A stretch of 64,000 nt of DNA, from contig CAJHNH020002056.1 of assembly GCA_905116865.2 (NCBI GenBank), positions 47,501 to 111,500 on the forward strand, in the 5' to 3' direction. The notes beneath the pieces are model-generated. The model did no database searches. It was given only the letters and a program-made list of their open reading frames with translations, and was not told where the DNA came from. The translations under genes were made by a program, and so were the position numbers. This document shows, piece by piece, positions 55,334-64,000 of this stretch; within the stretch, counting starts at the first letter, position 1; the number at the start of each line of letters is the position of its first letter. The stretch comes from Candidula unifasciata (Eukaryota; Mollusca; Gastropoda; Stylommatophora; Geomitridae).

Positions 55334-55454
55334 AAACACTTTGAATAACATATATACGTTATTCCTACATATGGACTCGCTGGAAACTTGCTTCCGGGAG
55401 GGTGGAAGGCATGTAAAGCTGTTTATGCCAAGTGACCATTTACATTTCATTTTA

Positions 55455-56160
55455 ACAATGTCTAAGTGCTTAGGGCATCATAAGGTCTGAATGCGGCCTT
55501 GGTCTTAGAAGATATGATAGATCAACAGAGCTGCCAGAAGAGGTACTTCTCGGTAAACCGAAAGTTTAAGTTGCAAATAGTCCTCCCTCTAGATACTCTA
55601 ATCTTTGACCTGGCAATACGTCCAAAGGAGGCATATTCACAGATTGCACATATGTCTTCCTTCTTCAATGAATTCAAAAACCATTGCTTACGATGTACTA
55701 TATACAAACAACCCTTCCCCCAATCTGCCTAATATGTATCACAAAGACCTGAATTATGATGACTTTTAAAATGTATGTAGGTGTCTGCAGTACTAAGCGG
55801 CTCAAGGAAAACTGTGAGGCTCTTCCTGCACTGTACAGAAAAATAATTGTGACCACTTTAAAATCTGTTTTCCCGGATGTTGAAGCTGTACTGATACTGC
55901 TAATGTGCTTGTCGGTAACCAGCTGTACAGGAAAACGTTCTTTTTCCAAACTGAAACGTTGGTTTTTTTTTTTTTTTTTTATTTGCTTTGTAGCACAGTG
56001 GGCACCATCTTTTTGAACTGCTTTCACTCATGTGCCTGAATAATGACATTTCGAAGAACATTGACCTCAAGTCAAAAATAGAACAATTGTGGGCTTGTGC
56101 AAGAGCTATGTTGTCTAGTCCTCTCAGTTGTCTAATGACCCTTTGAACTATATTAAATAC
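55455..56160 (+). pseudogene. hAT-family transposase relic (ZMYM1-like C-terminus)
   Basis: RYFSVNRKFKLQIVLPLDTL then IFDLAIR fits the yF-v---f-p-lD-li--L--RF segment of ZMYM1/hAT-like transposases. After a shift come LPALYRKIIVTTLKSVFPDV then LLMCLSVTSCTGKRSFSKLK, the hAT dimerisation motif (L--ipVTS---ERSFS-LKR), with a lysine where a glutamate is usual. A T19 run at 55962-55980 breaks the frame right after LKRW. Further pieces continue to about 56130. It would act as a DNA-cutting transposase; this copy is dead. I did not find its terminal repeats. Confidence 0.7.
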
Positions 56161-56660
56161 TCCTTTGAAAAAAGATATTGTAAACGCTCAGTTGCATATG
56201 AGCGGGTCTTTTCGATTCCCTCTATTGAGCTTTCTAGTGTATGTTATATTTATATTTCTTGACATCATAAGTTCGACTGCGGTTACTTATATTTACTTTA
56301 CCAAGGGAATGAACCCAGTGGGCGAGAGTGACTAACAAGTCAAGGCAAGAACGTGCTGTGACTAGAAAACTCATTACACCGCTTCTCGTTCTTGAAAATT
56401 ATCTCTCAGATAAGCCATTTGAATACTATGAGAAAATGGTAAAACCAAAATTGTTAGTATCCTTATCATAAAAGACAGCATCTAAAATATTTCGTTTAAA
56501 AAAAAGCCATAAATGTTTTTTTTTTTTTTTCAACAGAAACCAGAGACCACTAGTAAGGGGAATGCATAATAATATAACGAAAAAGTTATTTTTAATAACT
56601 CAGTATAACATCAAAGGATTTTAATGCAAATATTTCATCATAAACAACAAACAGATTGTA
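56161..56660. other. Unassigned
   Basis: Nothing recognised. Confidence 0.3.
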
Positions 56661-56760
56661 ACTTTCTTCTTTTTCTCCTTCTTATTTTTTTCTTCTTTTC
56701 CTCTTTCTCATCCTTCTTCTTTTTCTCTTCTTCTTCTTCTTCTTCTTTTTTCTCTAGCCG
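56661..56760. repeat. CTT-rich polypyrimidine tract
   Basis: Nearly all C and T for about 100 bases (TTCTTCTTCTTCTTC and variants). Confidence 0.85.
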
Positions 56761-57054
56761 CTGCTGCTACTTTTTCTGTTCTTGTACATGACTCAGCACA
56801 GCTATATTTTGTTTGTGACAAAAAAACATAGCTGTTTTTCTTTATGACAAAACTGTTCGTATTCATGACACATCAGAGTCGTTCCTGTTTTCAACACACA
56901 AGGCGATTATTCTTGTCCAAGGCACAACAAAACGATCTGTGATCGTATCACAGCACAATTATTCGTGAACTATTTTTGGTCGACACAGGACAACTTAATT
57001 TGAGATGTTTCAGAAAAGCAAAAGCCGCATTTTAAAGTAAACTAAAATTCGCCA

Positions 57055-57060
57055 TCTCTA

Positions 57061-57141
<81 letters not shown>

Positions 57142-57150
57142 ATTTATCTA

Positions 57151-57205
<55 letters not shown>

Positions 57206-57225
57206 CTATCTCTATCTCTCTCTTG
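57055..57225. repeat. (CT)n and (CTAT)n compound microsatellite
   Basis: CT runs of about 60 and 35 bases, separated and followed by CTATCTATCTAT blocks. Confidence 0.95.
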
Positions 57226-57714
57226 CTCTGCAAGTTTATTTGCAATTTGACTTTTCAAAAATATTTTGTTCAATATGTGTGGGTGTGTGTGTGTTGTATT
57301 TGTATGTGATATGTGTGTGTTTGTGTATGCGCACTGGTCAACGAAATATATAGACACTAGTATGATTCGTTTTCTGTCAGCAATCTCGCTTAGTGCGATT
57401 GATCTTTAGTTGGCGATTTTAGCTTGAGAAACCACTGTTGTTAAGAGCCTGTCACATTTCGGTTGCTCAGCTGGAGAAAATAACAAACTTAGTTTCCTGA
57501 GAAGCTCTTCGAGCGCAATTATCTTTTTGGGGCACTTAGGTTATCCTGACTATCGGATCCAGTCATTTACAATTCTCTAATCTATGTTTCCTGCCTAGAG
57601 CTGGATTAAATTACCGAAATCACAGACACGTTTAATGACCGTTCCGAGCTAGTAGATAGAAACTGTCAGTTCCTTTTGTAATAAACAGATAATTAGTAAT
57701 TGCTTTCATTTTTA
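57226..57714. other. Unassigned
   Basis: GT-rich start, then nothing recognised. Confidence 0.3.
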
Positions 57715-57800
57715 AGTCCGGCTCCGTCAGCACCCGAACTCACAACCTTCTGATCTGCAGGCCAGGGTCTAGCTACTACACCACTGCGGCTCCCGGCTGT
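57715..57800 (-). mobile_element. tRNA-like SINE head (SINE-1 type)
   Basis: Minus strand: GAGCCGCAGTGGTGTAGTAG as A box and AGAAGGTTGTGAGTTCGGG as B box; the latter parallels GGAAGGTCGTGAGTTCGC of SINE-1 copy a. The body is not recognisable. Confidence 0.6.
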
Positions 57801-58139
57801 TATTTTATAAATTAACGATATGTTTTATTCTGGTAAACTAAGCTGGCACAAGCAATATCGAAATCAGAACTTGTAAGTAGTAAGACAGGAGTCATACAAA
57901 GCAAGCGGAAACAGACAGGCTTAGAACTGCAGATACAATTAACAAAAATGAAATCTTAGAGGAAATAAGACCCTGGTGCATGGAAGAAAACGAGAGTTGC
58001 TCAACTGTATGAAATTGCCAAGTCTAACTTATCTACAATATTTAAAAATCGTGTCGGGAAAAACATCAGTGGTGCTGCAAGATGGCGTTCATGTAACAAA
58101 TCTAAGCGAATTTTACTACGAAGTCGTCCCCTTCAGGAA
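57801..58139. other. Unassigned
   Basis: A 77-codon frame at 57976-58209 runs into the next repeat and is not credible. Confidence 0.3.
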
Positions 58140-58375
58140 TGCATTTTTTCAGGGTGGGGGGAGGGTGTATTTTTTGAAGCCCCACCCTGGCTTTTTCTGG
58201 GAGCCCTGAATACAGCCGGGTCATAAATATGGTCTACCCATAGATATTGCCTAACGGCTAAAAGGGGTTTCTGTGACCTCTTCACTGGTGATCCACATCC
58301 ACATGGTGGCACTTTTTGTCACCGGGTATTTATCGTTTGTGTGATGTCCTTGTGGAGTACAACTACCTACCTAAG
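58140..58375 (+). repeat. Interspersed repeat X, copy 4 (best preserved)
   Basis: GAAGCCCCACCCTGGCTTTT, GGGAGCCCTGAATACAGCC, CATAAATATGGTCTACCC, AAAAGGGGTTTCTGTGACC, GGTGGCACTTTTTGTCACC, TGTGATGTCC, AACTACCTACCTAAG. It lacks the long G run of copies 1 and 3 at the homologous place (TTTTCTGGGAGCCC). Confidence 0.75.
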
Positions 58376-58552
58376 CTAATTTATAGTGCTAAGTACTGAG
58401 AAATCCAATCGTTACTTCTAGAATTATTCAGCCATATACACCCTCCAGACTACCTATAATTTGATATGTAATTTAGTCAAAAGCAAATGATATTGCTAAA
58501 AATTAGGATATTGGGGATTTCCGTTGTTTCGCTGATTGACTGTACCAGTTCC

Positions 58553-58563
58553 ACACACACACA

Positions 58564-58624
<61 letters not shown>
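58553..58624. repeat. (CA)n microsatellite
   Basis: About 72 bases with one CAGACA. Confidence 0.95.
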
Positions 58625-58626
<2 letters not shown>

Positions 58627-58629
58627 GAC

Positions 58630-58956
58630 ACTAAATTTTGTGTTTGGTGATTTGTGGTGAAGCAAATAAAGTTGACGAAGAAGAAGCAAACAACTGGTTG
58701 CTCAAATCTGACCAAGGGAGAGACACGAATGCCTGGAGAGACGTGTACAGTATGGGCGAAACTGGTTGGTTGTCGGATAGCAGTACGAGACTCGCAAAGT
58801 CAAAGAGATTTGGGCCCCACCACGCGACAATCCCAAAGAAAAGGTGTCCAATAGACAGTTGTATCGGTTACCTCTGTTGTTCCACTGCTAAGTATGTTCA
58901 AGTTATCTAGATACTTCAGTTGGAATTATTGTTTTTATCTTTACTGTTTCTTGATA
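58630..58956. other. Unassigned
   Basis: The frame 58638-58910 includes SDQGRDTNAWRDVYSMGETG, which I do not recognise; it may be an old repeat. Confidence 0.3.
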
Positions 58957-59178
58957 CAGTCGCTTGACAGTCGCAACTATCGTGTCGCCAGCCTATATCT
59001 TGACGAACAGATTCATTTCAATAATGTTCAAATTACTGTACAGCTAACCTTCATTGTAAAGACGGCATATAATTTGTTTCAGTACCAGCACCGAAATTTG
59101 GGTCGTTGGTTAGCACGAATTTCATTTAACGCGAACTCTGTTTAGGTGTCTTGGAGTTTCTGTTATCGCGGTTTACTG
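58957..59178. mobile_element. Possible TA-inserting MITE (pogo/mariner type)
   Basis: TA|CAGTCGCTTGAC at the left and GCGGTTTACTG|TA at the right. The ends share CAGT and scattered bases further in, with TA on both sides. Weak: the terminal repeat is poorly matched and no second copy was seen. Confidence 0.3.
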
Positions 59179-59212
59179 TATATTGTAAAACAAGTAAATA
59201 AGGAAGCACTTT

Positions 59213-59410
59213 ACACGCCTCAAAGTAAAGAGCCTTTGTCCACGCCTTGAATAGTATTCGAGGCATGGTCTTATCACATAATGTTACTGAACAATGTGTA
59301 CTGTGGATAATGGAGTCAACATCACATTTGTCGCACTTTGCTTCTAAGAATATTTTCTGGTAGATGTTTTAGGCTGGGTCGGCTTGGGTGCAGAGGCCAG
59401 ACGTGATCAT
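59213..59410 (-). mobile_element. SINE-1, copy h (old)
   Basis: CAAAGTAAAGAGCCTTTGTC, AGTCAACATCACATTTGTCG, CTTTGCTTCTAAG and TTAGGCTGGGTCGGCTTGGG keep the minus-strand SINE-1 order with many changes. Confidence 0.55.
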
Positions 59411-60059
59411 ATAGCAGCTGCAAGCATTAGCAGGTAACGATTGCCCTGGATATGGTCTCACGTGATATTTTCCTCCTCGTCGCTTGGCTGTTAGGAATAT
59501 GCCTTTATGTCTTCGCAGTTTTCATTGTATTTCTAGTAACTGCTGTGTTTTAAGACATTACGGTTTCTGCATCAGTGGTATAAACATGCGACGATTATCT
59601 TTTTCGCTATGTTTGAGACGTAAAGAGAGAAGGGTATTTGTAACAAATAATGCAAAGTAACAAAAATAGTAAAATATTTATTTCTCTGGCAATGGAAAAC
59701 GTAAGCAGCGAATACAGAAGTTACATACACTCTTCGCCTGGGTAGAACATTTGGAAATAATTACCACTGGACTGGCATAAAGCTCGTTTGCTATATTAAA
59801 GGCATGGGGCACTGCCGCTTCACCACAAACGTGGCTGCTGCTAAAATATCGGGACCTGTTCAAGTTTCCTGGCCCATCTACAAACTTTCTCAGTCTGCTC
59901 TAGGCCAGAGGAATGTCACGTTGTGCTGCTTTCCTCAAATAGAGTCTCTCGTGTGACCTAGGTTGACTAATTTTTTTTTTTAAACACTAAAATTGTGTGT
60001 TAGGTGGCTTTGCAATGATATTCCTGATTTGTTAATAACTCATTTTTATAAGTTAAATA
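59411..60059. other. Unassigned
   Basis: Nothing recognised; a minus frame at 59678-59863 has no domain. Confidence 0.3.
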
Positions 60060-60440
60060 GACAGAAATAGTATTTACTGGATAATTAAAGCCATGACCCA
60101 TATCTATACATCTGTACGTTAGTGTGTGTTTGTGCCTGTACATCTGTTTATCAACCTATCTAGCCTACGAACTATCTGTCTATCTTCCTGCAAACATGTC
60201 AATCTACCTGATCTGCCTGTCTATCTGCCAGCCCGTTTGGCTAACTATTCACCTGCCTACCTGTCTACCTATCTGACTTATTATCTTCTGTGTGACTTTT
60301 ATCTATCTGTCCATCTGACTATTCATTTGCCTGTATATGCGACTAATTGTGTATATGTTTATCTAAACATCAAACTATCTATCTTTTGTATCTATCTACC
60401 TATCTAATTTCTTCTATTTATCAAACTGTTTACACTCATA
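60060..60440. repeat. Degenerate CTAT/CTGY low-complexity tract
   Basis: Repeated TATCTGYC/CTACCT steps. The 93-codon frame across it (60126-60407) is a translation of this decayed microsatellite. Confidence 0.7.
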
Positions 60441-60505
60441 TACCATGTGTTGTTCATAACTGACCATGTTTGTGTCGTCCTTGATATAAACAAAAATTAA
60501 ACAAA

Positions 60506-62092
60506 TCAAAGGACTCTTTAACATGCCATCAGACGTATTGGACATAAAGTAAAGTTAATCAAAGGACCTTTTTCCGCGCCATCAGACGTATTGGACATAC
60601 AGTAAAGTTAATCAAAGGACCTTTTTCCGCGCCATCAGACGTATTGGACATACAGTAAAGTTAATCAAAGGACCTTTTTCCGCGCCATCAGACGTATTGG
60701 ACATACAGTAAAGTTAATCAAAGGACCTTTTTCCGCGCCATCAGACGTATTGGACATACAGTAAAGTTAATCAAAGGACCTTTTTCCGCGCCATCAGACG
60801 TATTGGACATACAGTAAAGTTAATCAAAGGACCTTTTTCCGCGCCATCAGACGTATTGGACATACAGTAAAGTTAATCAAAGGACCTTTTTCCGCGCCAT
60901 CAGACGTATTGGACATACAGTAAAGTTAATCAAGGACCTTTTTCCGCGCCATCAGACGTATTGGACATAAAGTAAAGTTAATCAAAGGACCTTTTTCCGC
61001 GCCATCAGACGTATTGGACATACAGTAAAGTTAATCAAAGGACCCGTGTCCATGCCATCCGGCGTATTGGACATACAGTAAAGTTAATCAAAGGACCTTT
61101 TTCTGCGCCATCAGACGTATTGGACATACAGTAAAGTTAATCAAAGGACCTTTTTCTGCGCCATCAGACGTATTGGACATACAGTAAAGTTAATCAAAGG
61201 ACCTTTTTCCGCGCCATCAGACGTATTGGACATACAGTAAAGTTAATCAAGGACCTTTTTCCGCAACATCAGACGTATTGGACATACAGTAAAGTTAATC
61301 AAGGACCTTTTTCCGCGCCATCAGACGTATTGGACATAAAGTAAAGTTAATCAAAGGACCTTTTTCCGCGCCATCAGACGTTTTGGACATACAGTAAAGT
61401 TAATCAAAGGACCCGTGTCCATGCCATCCGGCGTATTGGACATACAGTAAAGTAAATCAAAGGACCTTTTTCTGCGCCATCAGACGTATTGGACATACAG
61501 TAAAGTTAATCAAAGGACCTTTTTCCTCGCCATCAGACGTATTGGACATAAAGTAAAGTTAATCAAAGGACCTTTTTCCGCGCCATCAGACGTATTGGAC
61601 ATACAGTAAAGTTAATCAAAGGACCCGTGTCCATGCCATCCGGCGTATTGGACATACAGTAAAGTTAATCAAAGGACCCGTGTCCATGCCATCCGGCGTA
61701 TTGGACATACAGTAAAGTTAATCAAAGGACCCGTGTCCATGCCATCTGGCGTATTGGACATACAGTAAAGTTAATCAAAGGACCCGTGTCCATGCCATCC
61801 GGCGTATTGGACATACAGTAAAGTTAATCAAAGGACCCGTGTCCATGCCATCCGACGTATTGGACATACAGTAAAGTTAATCAAAGGACCCGTGTCCATG
61901 CCATCCGGCGTATTTGACATACAGTAAAGTTAATCAAAGGACCCGTGTCCATGCCATCCGACGTATTGGACATACAGTAAAGTTAATCAAAGGACCATTG
62001 TCCATGCATCCGACGTATTGGACATATAGTAAGGTTAATCAAAGGACTCTTTTCCATGTCATCAGACGTATTTGACACACAGTAAAGTTAAT
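60506..62092. repeat. 53-bp satellite, about 30 tandem copies
   Basis: Unit: TCAAAGGACCTTTTTCCGCG, CCATCAGACGTATTGG, ACATACAGTAAAGTTAA. Two main variants: type A (CCTTTTTCCGCGCCATCAGACG) split here as CCTTTTTCCGCG and CCATCAGACG, and type B (CCCGTGTCCATG, CCATCCGGCG). The first ten or so are type A, the middle mixes A and single B copies, and the last nine (from about 61623) are B or B-like. The first B copies sit after units with ACATAAAG instead of ACATACAG, at 60966 and 61335, suggesting block duplication. It runs directly into SINE-1 copy i, whose 3' tail it matches. Confidence 0.97.
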
Positions 62093-62275
62093 CAAAAGGA
62101 CTTTTTTCCGCGCCTTCAGGTGCACTGAACAAATAGTGCTAAACCTTTATGTTATAGACCAATCGGCATTCGGTGGGTGATATTACAAACATCATGCCGG
62201 TCGTCTTTACTTCCCCGGATTTTACCTAGTACGCATTTGAAGCTGGGTCTACCTGGAATTGAAGGGGGAGGTCAA
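62093..62275 (-). mobile_element. SINE-1, copy i, abutting the satellite
   Basis: AAAGGACTTTTTTCCGCGCC, TTCAGGTGCACTGAACAAAT, GTGCTAAACC, ATAGACCAATCGGCATTCGG, CCGGTCGTCTTTACTTCC and GAAGCTGGGTCTACCTGG in minus-strand SINE-1 order. Its first 40 bases on this strand line up with the satellite unit. Confidence 0.8.
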
Positions 62276-62639
62276 ATGCGTGGTGCACTTTTCAGACTAT
62301 ATGGTCTGCCTCGAAGGATCCCGTGCTGTTGACAAAAGCTAATATCACTGCGTGTAACCAGTCCTTGGTCAGTATTTGGCTGCAGGCACTCTCCGGGCAA
62401 AAACAAACACAAATGAACAAATGCCGTTTCTATATTTAAACTACAAGATGAACAATGAAAACAGAATTAGAAATTCCCGTGGGAGCATTGGATATGTAGA
62501 TATAGAAACGAGGAGTTGTTTTCCATGAAAACAAAAGCAATCTAATACAAAGGTTCTATATGGACCAGAAATTAATATATGAGAGTTGAAAAGAGTGAAA
62601 TGGAGAGAAAAGTAAAAGATATCTGCCTCATTAAGAGAC
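62276..62639. other. Unassigned
   Basis: Nothing recognised. Confidence 0.3.
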
Positions 62640-62910
62640 AATAAGTTAGTTGTGTATCCTTTGCATATCGTTTTAAATTAGCCCCAGCTATTTTTACTAT
62701 GTGTGGTTTTCCAATGCAATATTGCGGTAACTAGTTTGTCATTGTATACTAAACGGTACGACGCTTATACCGTCGTTACAATGAACACAAAGTGGTTTGC
62801 TGTCAAATCGCCTGCAGCTGATTTTGAATCTTGGTATCTCGGAATTATGAAACTGCATTCATCGCATGCTAAAAGACACGGCACTCTTACCAACCTCATC
62901 GTTTTTTTTT
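62640..62910 (-). mobile_element. SINE-3, old copy
   Basis: AAGTTAGTTGTGTATCC, ATTAGCCCCAGC, GGTAACTAGTTTGTCATTG and GTCAAATCGCCTGCAGCTGA follow the SINE-3 order on the minus strand. The B-box region is decayed. Confidence 0.55.
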
Positions 62911-63089
62911 TTTTTTCTTTTATGGTTTGACATTGCTTTTTGGACGGTCGGCTTCTTGATACCACTGCCGAAACCAACGCAAGGGGTTGCTGAAAAACTT
63001 CAAGAATCTGCATTTATGGTATTTTTATCTTTCTTTTTGTTTCTGTCTCTTTTCCTAACTTAGACCTGGCTGAGGCTCACCAAGTTTGA

Positions 63090-64000
63090 CTGACACATGA
63101 AAAAAAGTCCATTCAGGTATGGCTGCCCTCCGCCTGTGTACATGGACCTTAGAACCTTGTAATATCGCCGCGGGACTAGCCCAGGGTTCTGCAGTTTCAC
63201 CAGTGCTCTTTAATATGTATATAAGCAGGACTGCAGAACTTGAATCACCAGGTGTTGCTGATGATGTTCTTGCATACAGGAAGGAGAGTAATAGGCAACG
63301 GATAGCCCAAGAGCTACAGGCAACTGTAGACAAAGTGACTGACTGGTGTCCAAAAAATGATTGCCGTCATCAACTCAGAAAAGGCGGCTATTTTGTGGTG
63401 CTCTCTGGTCAATAGAATTGTAAGGGCTAATGTTCCAACCCGCGCAATTGAAAACAATAACATCAAAAGAGAAAGCAAACTGAGGTACCTGGGTATCGTG
63501 TTCGATAGGGATCACATGGAGAAATTGTGAAATGCCAAAAAGGACTCAATGCTCTCAAGATTATGACAGCAATGGACATGGAACAAAGAATGCTGTTCAC
63601 AATGTTCCAGCATGTGATCCTGACGGCGATAGATTGTGGACTTGGAATGCTCAACATATCAAACAGTCAGCTGATGAAACTTGAACGCATACTAAATGAA
63701 GCAATGTGGATAATTCTGGGATGCACAAGAGATTTCCCTGTAGTATGTATGCGATGTATGCTTGTACTGCCTTCTATTGCAAATAGGCTCACAGTTCTGC
63801 TAGCAAAGTCATATCTTAGAGTAGCTGCAGACAAGAGGCATACATGGGTAAATCTAATGGTCACAGACGGAAAAGGGGAATGTCTTGGATGGAGCAAGAT
63901 AAAGACACAATCAGACATGTGTGCAGGAATAATAAATTTGTGCGAGGTGGGGGGGGGGGGGGTGTCAAAATGTCCGAGCAAGAATCAGGCTTGTGCAGGG
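63090..64000 (+). mobile_element. LINE reverse transcriptase fragment, runs past window end
   Basis: GLAQGSAVSPVLFNMYI is the motif B region (G-PQGS-LSP-LFN), and GVADDVLAYRKESNRQRIA holds the ADD catalytic box with A for the usual Y. Then TRAIENNNIKRESKLRYLG and IVFDR, NALKIMTAMDMEQRMLFT, and LERILNEAMWIILGCTRDFP, which parallels LDRIQDEAMRIILGCTQK of the LINE at 28985. So probably the same RNase H-bearing family; the RNase H part would lie beyond 64000. Shifts near 63350 and 63530 and a G13 run at 63949-63961 break it. Confidence 0.85.

Noticed and set aside
60506..62092. CRISPR array
   Set aside because: Units are contiguous 53-bp satellites with no unique spacers, in a eukaryotic context.

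Overview
This 64 kb window looks like non-coding, repeat-saturated nuclear DNA from a metazoan. I place it tentatively in a lophotrochozoan, most likely a gastropod mollusc. The reasons are: no dense or operonic coding, many decayed LINE, SINE, Helitron, hAT and LTR insertions nested in one another, very long microsatellites and G/C homopolymers, and two short elements resembling the SPIN group of hAT transposons (SPIN is known from the pond snail Lymnaea as well as vertebrates). The taxon is inference; the repeat content is read directly. I find no host gene that I can name. Almost every long open frame is a microsatellite translation or a broken piece of reverse transcriptase, RNase H or transposase.

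Layout. 0-6 kb: a 0.4 kb foldback element, then a plus-strand LINE (about 2.08-5.64 kb) split by another interspersed repeat, by a 28-bp minisatellite and by a 2,124-bp solo LTR (2957-5080, 5-bp target duplication CACGA). 6-9 kb: mostly unassigned, with one cysteine-rich frame. 9.25-10.71 kb: a non-autonomous Helitron. 11-16 kb: tRNA-derived SINEs, G/C homopolymers and a minus-strand LINE. 16.8-19.2 kb: a LINE 3' end cut by a second copy of the same solo LTR in opposite orientation (17066-19027, duplication GAGAC). 19.7-21 kb: two further LINE 3' ends, one with an 11-bp duplication. 22.4-23.1 kb: a TGTA microsatellite about 0.5 kb long without interruption. 23-36 kb: LINEs of several families, a second foldback element, SINEs, and a Helitron 3' end on the minus strand. 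37-47 kb: CTTT and GAAA arrays, LINE pieces and one SPIN-like element. 47.3-50.2 kb: a second long Helitron carrying a nested LINE. 50-59 kb: SINEs, a palindromic microsatellite, a second SPIN-like element, a hAT transposase relic and dinucleotide arrays. 60.5-62.1 kb: about 30 copies of a 53-bp satellite abutting a SINE whose 3' tail it resembles. 63.1-64 kb: a reverse transcriptase fragment running off the window.

The parts do not form a pathway. The useful biology is the order of insertions: LTR into LINE, LINE into Helitron, SINE beside Helitron, satellite growing from a SINE tail. The strongest leads are the SPIN-like pair, the paired solo LTRs, the Helitrons carrying duplicated tRNA-Asp-like modules, and the SINE-derived satellite. 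All similarity statements come from reading the sequence by eye; no search or alignment program was run.
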